This document shows, piece by piece, positions 37,554 through 46,071 of a stretch of 64,000 nucleotides of DNA (the stretch's first letter is position 1; each line of letters opens with the position of its first letter). The translations under genes were made by a program, and so were the position numbers. The stretch lies in assembly GCA_021733925.1 (NCBI GenBank), contig JAIPJY010000019.1, positions 52,142 to 116,141 on the forward strand, read 5' to 3'. Below the pieces are notes generated by a model. It was not told the origin of the DNA, searched no databases, and worked only from the letters and a program-made list of their open reading frames with translations. This DNA is from Prosthecobacter sp. (GTDB lineage: Bacteria > Verrucomicrobiota > Verrucomicrobiia > Verrucomicrobiales > Verrucomicrobiaceae).

Positions 37554-37850
37554 TCAGGCCTGCAAAATGACCCAGGTGGCACCCCAGGAGCCGCTGGTTT
37601 CATCGGCAGGCCAGATGAACTGCTGAACTTCCGGCAATGTGGCGAGCAAGCGATGCACGCCGGTTCGGAGGGTGCCGCTGCCTTTGCCATGAATGATGCG
37701 CACGCGCAGGATGCCGCGCTTGCGACATTCGGCGAAGTATTCGGGCAGCAGGCTCCCGATTTCATTCGGGCGGAAGGTGTGCAGATCGAGTTCCGGGCCA
37801 ATGGGGTGCTCCACCATATCGGGGATCGGTTCGTCGGCATCTGCGTGCAT
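37554..37850 (-). CDS. Smr-domain protein
   Basis: 98 residues from the ATG at 37850; an in-frame ATG at 37937 would add 29 residues that look non-coding. The Smr domain carries the LDLHTFRPNE (LDxH) and IIHGKGSGTLR (HGxG) motifs. Stand-alone Smr proteins are nucleases acting on branched DNA or on mRNA bound to stalled ribosomes. Here the domain is alone, without MutS. It is divergent from the SulP transporter gene. Confidence 0.82.
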   Translation of the reverse strand: MHADADEPIPDMVEHPIGPELDLHTFRPNEIGSLLPEYFAECRKRGILRVRIIHGKGSGTLRTGVHRLLATLPEVQQFIWPADETSGSWGATWVILQA

Positions 37851-37952
37851 GGTGGAAGGTGATTCGACGGTGCCTCGAGTCCAGCGACAATCGTATCTGT
37901 GCACAGCGCTTGTGATCTGAGCTGGGAGGTCTAGCATGGGCCAAGCGTTTCC

Positions 37953-37967
37953 AAGGAGTTTCTATTG
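37953..37967 (+). promoter_or_regulatory. Shine-Dalgarno that fixes a TTG start for the SulP gene
   Basis: AAGGAG at 37953-37958 lies six bases before TTG at 37965-37967. This strong site supports the rare TTG as initiation codon, rather than the ATG at 38043. Most genes in this window lack such a clear site. Confidence 0.6.
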
Positions 37968-39830
37968 CGTTCCCAACTACGATCCTGGTTCCAGCAACTG
38001 CGTGATTCCTCACGTCAGGGTCTGACGTGGTTGCAGACCATGGCCGCCGAAAGTGAGCTCGACCCTTTTCCGCTGAGGCAGACGCTGAAGGATTACAACA
38101 AGGAAATGTTCAAGGCGGACTTCCGGAGCGGGGTGGACGGTGCGCTGCTGGCCATCCCGCAGGGAATGGCGTTTGCCGTGGTGGCCGGGCTGCCGCTGGC
38201 CTATGGCATCACCTGCTCGGCGGTGGCCTGCGTGGTCGGCGCACTGCTGATGAGCTCGCGGCATTCCATCTATGGACCGACGAATGCCACAGCGTTCATG
38301 GTGTCGTCCTATTTCGCCGCCTTTCCCAACCTGAACCAAATGGCCTCGATGCCGATGCTGGTGTTTCTCGTGGGAGCGCTGCTGATTTTTGGCGCGTATT
38401 TCCGCGTGGCGGACATGGCGCGGTTCATCAGCCGGGCGGTGGTGGTGGCGTATCTCACGGGTGCCGCCTTGCAGATGTTTGCCCATCAGCTCCCGGTGGC
38501 GCTGGGCCAGCAGATCGCGGCGCCTCCAGGCAAACCCGTGGCGCGAACCTTGGTCTCCGATCTGCATGAGGTGCTGGGCAATCTGGAGGCCATTCACTGG
38601 CCGAGTGCGCTGATCTGTGTGCTCGCCCTTGCCTCCTACTATGGTCTCAAACGATTTGGCAAACGCTTCCCGGCACTGACGCTGACGCTCATCCTGATGT
38701 CTCTCCTCGCCGTGATGATGAACAAAGCAGGGCTGCAGGTCGCCACCTATTCAGATCTGTCATTCTCCTGGCGCACGCTGCTGCCGCCATTTCCGGACTT
38801 CACCAGCGGCAAGGCATCGGCGCAGTTCAGCCAGCTCTTTGGTCTGGCTCTTTCACTCGCGTTTGTTTCCATGATGGAAAACTCAGCGATGGCGCGCACG
38901 CTGGCCAGCCGGTCAGGACACAGCGTTGATGCCAACCAGGACATGCTCAGTCTCGGAGTGGCAAATCTGGCCTGCTCCTATCTCAGCGGCATGCCTGCGT
39001 CCCATTCGCTGACGCGTTCGCTGGCGGCGTATGAGAGCGGCGCGGTATCGCCGGTGTCCGCTATTGTCAGTGGCGTTGCATGTCTGGTGGCGGCACTGAC
39101 CATCGGCCCGCTGGTGGCGTTTGTGCCCAAGGCCGCGCTGGCGGCGATGGTGATCTGTGTGGCCGTGGCGCTGATCAACAAGCGGCAGATCCGCATCTCC
39201 CTGCGCGCCACAGGGGCGGATGCGGCGGTGTTTCTCACGACCTTCGCCGCCACGCTGATGGTGCCACTGCATGTGGCGATTTTCAGCGGTGTGGGGCTCT
39301 CGATCATCCTCTACCTGCACAAGGCCAGCCATCCCTCGCTGGTGGAATATGAATTCAATGAAGAAGGCAACCTTGCTGAAGCACGGCAGGGTGGGAGACA
39401 GCATCTGGCCATTTCCATCGTGCATGTGGAGGGTGATCTGTTTTTTGCCTCCGCCGACCTGTTCCGCACGCAGATCCAGGGCTCCTGCACCGACCCCAAT
39501 CTGCGGATTGTCATCCTGCGTCTCAAAAACGCACGCCACCTCGACGCCACCTGCGCGATGGCGATTGAAGAACTGGTGCGCACCCTGCGTGCTGACGGGC
39601 GTGATCTCATCGTCAGCGGCGTGTCGAAGGATCTGTACCGAGTGCTGAAGGGTGCCGGCATGGTGGAAGTGATCACCAAGGACAACCTCTTCCCCGCCAG
39701 CCCGTCCAATCCCAATCTTTCCACCCGAAATGCTTTGCGACGTGCGCAGGAGATTCTGGGCATCAAGGACGCCGACGTGCGTATCTACTACGATCCCTCT
39801 AAATCCCCCCAAGCCCTAGCCTCCTCATGA
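37965..39830 (+). CDS. SulP-family anion transporter with STAS domain
   Basis: 621 residues from a TTG with a good ribosome binding site. A cytosolic N-terminus of about 45 residues precedes the transporter core of about 12-14 helices, which contains GALLAIPQGMAFAVVAGLPLAYGI and SSRHSIYGPTNATAFMVSS, the SulP signatures. LACSYLSGMPASHSLTRSLAAYESGA is the second conserved block. Residues about 465-575 are a STAS domain (LRIVILRLKNARHLDATCAMAIEELVRTL). Likely uptake of sulfate, bicarbonate or another anion. Its stop overlaps the next start (ATGA), so it is coupled to the site-2 protease. Confidence 0.88.
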   Translation: MRSQLRSWFQQLRDSSRQGLTWLQTMAAESELDPFPLRQTLKDYNKEMFKADFRSGVDGALLAIPQGMAFAVVAGLPLAYGITCSAVACVVGALLMSSRHSIYGPTNATAFMVSSYFAAFPNLNQMASMPMLVFLVGALLIFGAYFRVADMARFISRAVVVAYLTGAALQMFAHQLPVALGQQIAAPPGKPVARTLVSDLHEVLGNLEAIHWPSALICVLALASYYGLKRFGKRFPALTLTLILMSLLAVMMNKAGLQVATYSDLSFSWRTLLPPFPDFTSGKASAQFSQLFGLALSLAFVSMMENSAMARTLASRSGHSVDANQDMLSLGVANLACSYLSGMPASHSLTRSLAAYESGAVSPVSAIVSGVACLVAALTIGPLVAFVPKAALAAMVICVAVALINKRQIRISLRATGADAAVFLTTFAATLMVPLHVAIFSGVGLSIILYLHKASHPSLVEYEFNEEGNLAEARQGGRQHLAISIVHVEGDLFFASADLFRTQIQGSCTDPNLRIVILRLKNARHLDATCAMAIEELVRTLRADGRDLIVSGVSKDLYRVLKGAGMVEVITKDNLFPASPSNPNLSTRNALRRAQEILGIKDADVRIYYDPSKSPQALASS

Positions 39831-40933
39831 AATGGTCCTTTCGTCTCTTCACCTTTGCCGGCACGGAGGTTCGTGTTCATGTCACCTTCTTCCTGCTGCT
39901 CCTGTTTGTCGCCAGCCAGAGCTTCCTCAGCGGGCAGGGTCTACCTGCAGCGCTGGAATTGACGCTGTTCATCACCGTCATGTTTGGCTGCGTGGTGCTG
40001 CATGAATTTGGCCATGTGCTGGCCGCACGGGGCTACGGCATCCGCACGCCGGACATCACGCTGCTGCCCATCGGCGGCGTGGCGCGGCTGGAGCGCATGC
40101 CACGAAAACCCTCGGAGGAGCTGGTGGTCGCGATCAGCGGCCCGCTGGTCAATGTGATCATCGCCGCAGCCATTTATCTGGGTTTGGGCATCAGTGCCGC
40201 CTTCAACCCCGGCTACGACTTCCTCAAAACGGGCAACTTCTTTGAAAAGCTCATGATGTGGAATGTCTTCATGGTTTTGTTCAACTTGATACCCGCCTTT
40301 CCCATGGACGGCGGACGCATCCTGCGCGCCGCATTTGCCATGTTCATGGAATACGGCGTCGCGACACGCCGGGCGGCCGCGATCGGGCAGGGCATCGCGA
40401 TGATGGTGGCCATCTACATGCTGCTGAACCACACGTTTCATCCCATGCTGCTGCTCATCTGCTTCTTCATTTTCATGGCCGCCGGTCAGGAGGCCGCCAG
40501 TGTCACCCAGCAAGAGGCCACGCGGAATCTGCGCGTGCGTGATGCCATGCTCACCGATTTTCGCAGCCTGCCGCCAGAAGCAACGCTACGCGATGGTGTG
40601 GCGCTGCTGCTTGCCGGCAGCCAGCAGGATTTTCCCGTGCTCGACACCCATGGCAGCATGCAGGGCATGCTGACGCGGCATGATCTGATCTCGGCACTCG
40701 CGGAAAAAGGACCCGGGCAACCCGTGGTGGAGGTGATGCGCCCCTGCCCCGCCTCGACTGAGCCCGCGAGCGAACTGACGCAGGCGCTCGAAATTTTAAG
40801 CGCCAGCGACTGCCCGGCCATACCCGTACTTGATCCCAGCAACGGCGGACTCGTCGGCCTGCTCACCACCGAAAACGTGGGCGAGTCGCTCATGGTGCGT
40901 GCGGCGTTGATGAAACTGCGAACACAAACCTAA
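39827..40933 (+). CDS. site-2-type membrane zinc protease (M50B) with CBS pair
   Basis: 368 residues. The membrane core has the zinc motif VVLHEFGHVLAA and the second ligand motif NLIPAFPMDGGRILRA, placing it in the M50B/SpoIVFB-like group. Residues about 235-360 form two CBS modules (RVRDAMLTDFRSLPPEATLRDG and a second repeat), which usually sense adenosine nucleotides. The 4-bp overlap with the SulP gene suggests joint expression. The substrate is unknown; such proteases often cleave anti-sigma factors or membrane-bound regulators. Confidence 0.87.
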   Translation: MKWSFRLFTFAGTEVRVHVTFFLLLLFVASQSFLSGQGLPAALELTLFITVMFGCVVLHEFGHVLAARGYGIRTPDITLLPIGGVARLERMPRKPSEELVVAISGPLVNVIIAAAIYLGLGISAAFNPGYDFLKTGNFFEKLMMWNVFMVLFNLIPAFPMDGGRILRAAFAMFMEYGVATRRAAAIGQGIAMMVAIYMLLNHTFHPMLLLICFFIFMAAGQEAASVTQQEATRNLRVRDAMLTDFRSLPPEATLRDGVALLLAGSQQDFPVLDTHGSMQGMLTRHDLISALAEKGPGQPVVEVMRPCPASTEPASELTQALEILSASDCPAIPVLDPSNGGLVGLLTTENVGESLMVRAALMKLRTQT

Positions 40934-40946
40934 GCTGCCCGGACTC

Positions 40947-42260
40947 ATGTTTCATTGCCGCCTGCTTATTCTGCTCGTCACCTTGATGGCTCTATCCGGA
41001 CGGGCGGATGAAAGCACTGACGTCACGACTCTCGCGAATCTGCGCGGTGTGTTTCTCGCCTTTTTGAACTATGATGGCAGCAAGGTGCTGGTACAAATGA
41101 GAAGTGGGAAGATCGGGCTTTGGGATGTCGCTTCCGGCAAGGCCGTTGCTGGCGACCTAGGATCCATGCAAATGAAGGGAAATGTCTTCATGGCCCCCGG
41201 AGGCACAGTATTCGCCGCTGGCTATGAAGAGGGGGGTGTGCGGGTCTTTGACGCAACCTCCGCAATCGCGATTTCACCGCTGCTGGAGATGGCGCTCATC
41301 AACCAGTGGACGAACCAGATGTCCTGCTCGCCGGATCTCCACACATTGTTAGCGTTTGATGCGGATTGCAGAGCTCAGGTGTTCGATATCAAAAGCGGAA
41401 GACATCTTGCGCAGATCGCTCAGACGTCTGAACCTGTTCAAGTCTCTGAGACCGGAATGCGCTGCCAGTTTTCAGATGATGGAGAATCCTGTTTCATCCT
41501 CGACCCCAGCGGCACTTTGATCCGCTACAGCACCGCCGATTGGAAAGCTGCGGGCAAACCGATGAAACATCCGAGCCCCGAAGAATACTGGTATGATTTC
41601 AGGCTTTCCCGCGATGGAAAGTTCGCGATCACCTGCAGCTGGCCGGGGGAGAACGGACCCAAAGGACATCTCCAGCTCTGGGACGTACAAACGGCAGAAC
41701 CTATCGGCAAACGCCTGGAAGCACAGAATGGAATGGGAGGCAGGTTTTTGCCTGGCGGCAAACGCCTCCTCGTCACTCCAGCACGTGGACTGGCCGCTGT
41801 CTATGAACTCCCTGGGCTGAAACGGCTCTTTGACCTGCCGAAGCATGATGAAGTCGATAGTCCAAGTGTGCGCAGCACACGCGATGGTCAGTGGTTGCTG
41901 ACCTGGGGGAACTCCATGCTTCGACTGAGTGACTCTTTCACCGGCAAAGTGGAAGGCATTCAGTCCAGCAAGGCGCAGGTTTCCAAAGTTCTGGTGTCTC
42001 CCGATAGCAAGCATTGCTATGCCGTGTATGACAATACGGCGTTTTTTCTAGACCGCCAATACGACCATTATGTGATGAAACTAAGCCTGCCAAAACTCAA
42101 TACTGTTGGCACTATCCGCATCCTGGACACGTTGAAAAGTGTCGATCTTTCACCAGACGGCTCACGACTGCTAATCCAGCAAGGCTGGGATGACAGGGAG
42201 CAATTACGTGTCTTCGATGCTGCTACAATGAAGGAGATTATGTCCCCGGAAGCGAATTGA
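40947..42260 (+). CDS. secreted WD40-like propeller protein
   Basis: 437 residues with a signal peptide (MFHCRLLILLVTLMALSGRA). Repeats of about 45 residues with LWD or VFD ends (GKIGLWDVASGKAV, GGVRVFDATSA, QVFDIKSGRHL, LQLWDVQTAEPIG, LRVFDAATMKEI) mark a beta-propeller of WD40 type. It is probably a binding or scaffold protein in the envelope. It starts 13 bp after the protease gene and may be the third gene of that operon. Confidence 0.68.
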   Translation: MFHCRLLILLVTLMALSGRADESTDVTTLANLRGVFLAFLNYDGSKVLVQMRSGKIGLWDVASGKAVAGDLGSMQMKGNVFMAPGGTVFAAGYEEGGVRVFDATSAIAISPLLEMALINQWTNQMSCSPDLHTLLAFDADCRAQVFDIKSGRHLAQIAQTSEPVQVSETGMRCQFSDDGESCFILDPSGTLIRYSTADWKAAGKPMKHPSPEEYWYDFRLSRDGKFAITCSWPGENGPKGHLQLWDVQTAEPIGKRLEAQNGMGGRFLPGGKRLLVTPARGLAAVYELPGLKRLFDLPKHDEVDSPSVRSTRDGQWLLTWGNSMLRLSDSFTGKVEGIQSSKAQVSKVLVSPDSKHCYAVYDNTAFFLDRQYDHYVMKLSLPKLNTVGTIRILDTLKSVDLSPDGSRLLIQQGWDDREQLRVFDAATMKEIMSPEAN

Positions 42261-42261
42261 A

Positions 42262-43323
42262 CTACTCCGTCTGCGGCAGATTCACCGCAGGCAGCGGTGC
42301 GACGATGTTCACGGGCCAAGGGGGGAACTTCTCAAAGATGCCGGGGCCGAGTTCTTTGCTGCTGGCATAGCCGCGACGGAACATTTCGAGCTTGGCGTCG
42401 ATGTTATCGACGTGATGCAGGGCCACCGCCTCCGGAGTCTTGGGGAGTACGGGAGAGCCGAACTCATGGGTGCCGTGATGTGCCGCGATGAGATGCAGCA
42501 GGTGGAGGCGCACGATTTCAGAAGCGGGCTCAAGCGAAGTCCATTCCGCCGCCGCAGGATCGTCCAGCAGATCCCGCCACAGCTTGTTCACCAGTTCCAG
42601 GCCCAGCGGAATGTGGCCGAGCATTTCTGCGGTGAGATTGTAAGGCATGGTGAAGCCGGACTCCGCATAGGCGTTCTCCCAGAGTTTGCCACAGTCGTGA
42701 AACAAGACGCCGGCGATCATCAGATCACGGTTCAACTGCGGATACAGGCCCGCAAGCGCGACCGCGCAGCGCATCATCTGCGCCACGTGCTCCACCAGAC
42801 CGCCACGGCGGGCATGATGGTGCCTGCGCGCTGCGCCGGTACGACGGAAGCGTTCGCCATAGCGTTCAAGAAAGACCCGGCAGAGCTTCAAGAGACGCGG
42901 ATCGCGCATCGACTCAATGAAGGCGACGATGTCGGCGTAATCGGCGTGCTGTCGAGCGGCGAGATCGGGATCTCCCAGCAGCAGCGTGCTGGTTTCGTCT
43001 TCGGCGAGCAGGCGCATCTGCACCTGACGGGGTTCGAGACCGTATTTGCCCTCCACCCACATTCCGGCGAGCTGGATGAAGGCGTTGCGTGCCAGTTTGG
43101 CGGCGTCTTGAAACAACGGATTGTTATCAAAGACACGCCAGATGAAGGAATCGGCGGCATCGACGATTTTCACTTCAAAGAACGGGCTGCCGGAGCTGGT
43201 GGCCTTCTCGATGCGTGACTCGACCTGCAAATGCAGACGGTAAGGCTGCGGTGTTTGATTCGCGACCTGCCGCAACTGGGTGATCGTGATGAGGTCGAGG
43301 TCGTCTGGCAATAATTCGCTCAT
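42262..43323 (-). CDS. YhaM-like 3'-5' exoribonuclease (OB-fold plus HD domain)
   Basis: 353 residues. The N-terminal part (about 20-110) looks like an OB-fold nucleic-acid binding domain (PYRLHLQVESRIEKATSSGSPFFEVKIVDA). The HD phosphohydrolase domain has HHHARRGGLVEHVAQM, LFHDCGK (HD pair), and later LHLIAAHHG. This combination is typical of YhaM-family nucleases that trim RNA or single-stranded DNA from the 3' end. Its ATG overlaps the stop of the PLDc_N-like gene (ATGA). Confidence 0.82.
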   Translation of the reverse strand: MSELLPDDLDLITITQLRQVANQTPQPYRLHLQVESRIEKATSSGSPFFEVKIVDAADSFIWRVFDNNPLFQDAAKLARNAFIQLAGMWVEGKYGLEPRQVQMRLLAEDETSTLLLGDPDLAARQHADYADIVAFIESMRDPRLLKLCRVFLERYGERFRRTGAARRHHHARRGGLVEHVAQMMRCAVALAGLYPQLNRDLMIAGVLFHDCGKLWENAYAESGFTMPYNLTAEMLGHIPLGLELVNKLWRDLLDDPAAAEWTSLEPASEIVRLHLLHLIAAHHGTHEFGSPVLPKTPEAVALHHVDNIDAKLEMFRRGYASSKELGPGIFEKFPPWPVNIVAPLPAVNLPQTE

Positions 43324-43625
43324 GAGGCGGAGTCTTTGGTGTGGCCGGGATTGCTTTGCCAGGGTGTGCCGGTAGTGTCGGAAAGCGGGGCGCGGCTTTT
43401 GGGTGCGTGCGTGGCAGGAATCTTGTCGTCTTCGCTGATGAGGAAAAACAGCAGGATGCCAATGACAGGTGCGAAAGTGACGACAAGGAACCAGAGGATG
43501 CGCTCATGGGTCCCAAAGCGTCTGCGATTGAGCAGGTAGGCGAGAGTCGCGCAATAAATCAGAACGTAAATGACCCAGGCTGCGAGCCAGAGCGGCCCTG
43601 TGCTGGTGAATTTGATGTCCGGCAT
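43320..43625 (-). CDS. small membrane protein with PLDc_N-like domain
   Basis: 101 residues, two membrane helices (PLWLAAWVIYVLIYCATLAYLL and ILWFLVVTFAPVIGILLFFL) and a basic C-terminal tail. The second helix with its W-F-P pattern is that of the PLDc_N (cardiolipin synthase N-terminal) domain, but no catalytic PLD domain follows. The function of such orphans is not known. It is coupled by a 4-bp overlap to the YhaM-like gene. Confidence 0.65.
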   Translation of the reverse strand: MPDIKFTSTGPLWLAAWVIYVLIYCATLAYLLNRRRFGTHERILWFLVVTFAPVIGILLFFLISEDDKIPATHAPKSRAPLSDTTGTPWQSNPGHTKDSAS

Positions 43626-43677
43626 GATGCAGCGAATTCAAGCGGCTGCGCACAGAAAAGCAATAGGTATACCGAGG

Positions 43678-45096
43678 CTACATGACCGGCTGCCCAATCT
43701 CACGCCACGGCCCCTGCTTAAGAACGATGTCCGGCACGAGTGCCTGCCAGCTGAGATCGCGGGCGAGGATCATGTTGCGCACTTCGGCGCTGGTGTGGAA
43801 GAGGAAGGTCTGATTGGGTTCGTCCAGAGAACGTACGCTCTTGGTTTCGATGAGGTAACGCAGCAGGTGTTTTTGCTCGGGAGTCACACGGGCGTCGTTT
43901 ACCCCGAGAACCTGGCCGTTCATCGGATTGCCCATGGGATAGACATAGACACGCACCTGGTTTTTGAAGAGACGCCCAAAAGCTTCGAGCAGGCCGCCTT
44001 CCAAATCCGTGCACCAGCGTTCGTTGAACAACTCCTGGAAGAGGGGCAGGCCGAGCACGATGCCGATGGGGCACTGCGTGTGGCGTGCGAGGTAGCTGCT
44101 GACGCGGTGGAACTCCGGATAGTTCGAAATGAGCACGTTTTTGCCGAGCGCCTGCAGCACGTCAGCACGTGCGAGGAATTCGGTGTCCGGCACCTCGGCA
44201 CCACTGGCGAGGAGATTGTGCATGGTGATTTCGAGAATCTCGATGTTGTTGTGGGCAGCTTCACCGAAATCTGCCTGAAACGCGGCCTGACCGCGCTCGA
44301 TCATGTCGAGGTTGAGCTTGGTGATGGGATCAAAGCTGCCGCGCTTGAGGAAGACCGGCTTTTTGTAAAGCACATCGGAAGCCTGCCAGATTTCGCCGTT
44401 AGCACCGAACAGCGCGGCGTCGGCCAGACCGAGGCGGACGAGTTTCAATGCCACGAGGCGGTCCTGGAACTCTGATGCAGCAAAGTCGGGGCCGGTGAAG
44501 TCGATCATGTCGATTTCGACGCGCTTGCGGCTCACATCGTCGAGCAGGCTTTGGAGAAATGAGGAAAGGTCATCCCGCAGATGGAAGGCGGCGTAAACAA
44601 AATTGACGCCCAGTTTGCCGAGTGCATCTGCCTGCCGCGCATTGGAGTCGTCCAGGAGACGCACATGCATCTGGATTTCATTGGCGGGGCCGCCTGGTTC
44701 TGTCTGAAAACGCATGCCGATCCAGCCGTGGCATTCCTCTTTGGTGTCGCGATAGGAGCGGGCGCGCACGGTGTCTGCCAGTGTGAAGAAGGTGGTGGTG
44801 GTGCCGCGCTGGGTGTTCAAACGCTGGATGAGCATGGGGTACTCATGCTCCAGCATGGCGCACATGCGCTGGCGTGAGACGTAGCGGGAACACTTGCCGT
44901 AGATCTCGTCACTGATGGTCATGTCATAGGCCGACATGGTTTTGGCGACAGTGCCGGATGCGCCGCCGGCACGGAAGAACCAGTTGGCGATTTCCTGACC
45001 TGCACCGATTTCAGCAAAGGTGCCGTAAATGGTGTGCGCGAGATTGATCTTGAGCGCTTTTTCAAGCGTGCCGGGACGGTCGTTAACAGAATTCAT
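43678..45096 (-). CDS. conserved protein of unknown function (sometimes labelled nucleotidyltransferase-like)
   Basis: 472 residues, soluble. The N-terminus ALKINLAHTIYGTFAEIGAGQEIANWFFRAGGASGTVAKTM and the next block SAYDMTISDEIYGKCSRYVSRQRM are very regular and look like a widespread conserved family. RGSFDPITKLNLDMI resembles the substrate loop of nicotinate-nucleotide adenylyltransferases, and from memory homologues carry that label, but the rest of that fold is not evident. I would not assign the activity. It is the last gene of an operon with DUF2452, avtA and the MidA-like gene (9 bp downstream of the latter). Confidence 0.7.
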   Translation of the reverse strand: MNSVNDRPGTLEKALKINLAHTIYGTFAEIGAGQEIANWFFRAGGASGTVAKTMSAYDMTISDEIYGKCSRYVSRQRMCAMLEHEYPMLIQRLNTQRGTTTTFFTLADTVRARSYRDTKEECHGWIGMRFQTEPGGPANEIQMHVRLLDDSNARQADALGKLGVNFVYAAFHLRDDLSSFLQSLLDDVSRKRVEIDMIDFTGPDFAASEFQDRLVALKLVRLGLADAALFGANGEIWQASDVLYKKPVFLKRGSFDPITKLNLDMIERGQAAFQADFGEAAHNNIEILEITMHNLLASGAEVPDTEFLARADVLQALGKNVLISNYPEFHRVSSYLARHTQCPIGIVLGLPLFQELFNERWCTDLEGGLLEAFGRLFKNQVRVYVYPMGNPMNGQVLGVNDARVTPEQKHLLRYLIETKSVRSLDEPNQTFLFHTSAEVRNMILARDLSWQALVPDIVLKQGPWREIGQPVM

Positions 45097-45105
45097 GTGA
45101 TGATT

Positions 45106-46071
45106 TTATGATGCGCACTCCAGGCGGCGATGCACGAAGCATTTGAAGGCAGTTCCGGCTCCCTCGGAGTCGGTGAGCCAGGCTGGCGCCGCGTGTGAAT
45201 GCAGAAATTCGGCCAGCGTCTGCTGGGAGACCTGTGAGAGGCCCAGTTCAAGCAGCCAGGCGGCGTAATCTGTGAAGTTGATGTCGGCGGTGATGTCCTG
45301 GCGGCCAGGATTGGCATAGATGTCGGCTCCGGTGAGTCTTTGATGCAGCAGATAAGCACGCAGCGTGCCGTGTGGCCGCCGATGGTAGAGCCGGGGGAAT
45401 TCTCCGCCGTAGTCAATGGTGAGCATGGCACCGCTTTTCCAATGCGGTGTCCATTGGTGCAGCCAGTCGCGTACGCTGGGGTGGAGCTCGCAACGCTGGC
45501 GATCAGCGAAGGTGGTATGGCGCAGTGCGCTGTAGTGGGCGGCGTCTAGAGCCTGCGGATGCAGCTGCTCCGGCACCCAGACCTCAAGCCAGCGCTGCTC
45601 GGCAGCGTTCCATTGCACGAGTGTGGCGGGAAAGGCGTCGAGGAGCTCGTTGTGATAGATGAGCGCGTGGCCCTGTGCAGCGGCGAGTGCGGATTCGAGA
45701 TCATTGTGCCACGCCACCTTGGTGCCCAGCTTCTTCTGCTGCTCCTGCTGCAGCACCGGGGAGGTTTCGACGATGTGAAAGGTGAAGCGGCGACGCGCCC
45801 ACCAGCCGAGCGATTTGCGCACCGCGTGCAAGAGAGAGCCGTCACCTGCGCCAATTTCGATGACATGACGCACATGAGGCTGAAGATGCGATTCCGCCTT
45901 GAGCCAGGCTGCGACGGCTTGCCCCAAGGCTGGTGAGAGCGTGGCGGAAGTGGAGAAATCGCCGCGTGCTCCGACGGTCTTGATATGGCGGGTGTAGTAG
46001 CCGTGTTCGGGATCGAACAGGGCACGCGCCATGAAGGCGGAGAAGGGCTCAGAAACTGCGGATGATTTCAT
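45106..46071 (-). CDS. MidA/NDUFAF7-like SAM-dependent methyltransferase
   Basis: 321 residues from the ATG at 46071, which overlaps the end of avtA by 23 bp. The start region FSAFMARALFDPEHGYYTRHIKTVGARGDFSTSATLSPALGQAVAAWL is the family hallmark. HVIEIGAGDGSLL is the SAM-binding loop, and IYHNELLDAFPATLVQW the NELLDAxP motif. Mitochondrial NDUFAF7 dimethylates an Arg of the NuoD homologue during complex I assembly; the bacterial role is unclear. The family usually has 350-400 residues, so this one is short. It sits in the DUF2452-avtA operon, 7 kb from nuoD. Confidence 0.85.
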   Translation of the reverse strand: MKSSAVSEPFSAFMARALFDPEHGYYTRHIKTVGARGDFSTSATLSPALGQAVAAWLKAESHLQPHVRHVIEIGAGDGSLLHAVRKSLGWWARRRFTFHIVETSPVLQQEQQKKLGTKVAWHNDLESALAAAQGHALIYHNELLDAFPATLVQWNAAEQRWLEVWVPEQLHPQALDAAHYSALRHTTFADRQRCELHPSVRDWLHQWTPHWKSGAMLTIDYGGEFPRLYHRRPHGTLRAYLLHQRLTGADIYANPGRQDITADINFTDYAAWLLELGLSQVSQQTLAEFLHSHAAPAWLTDSEGAGTAFKCFVHRRLECAS

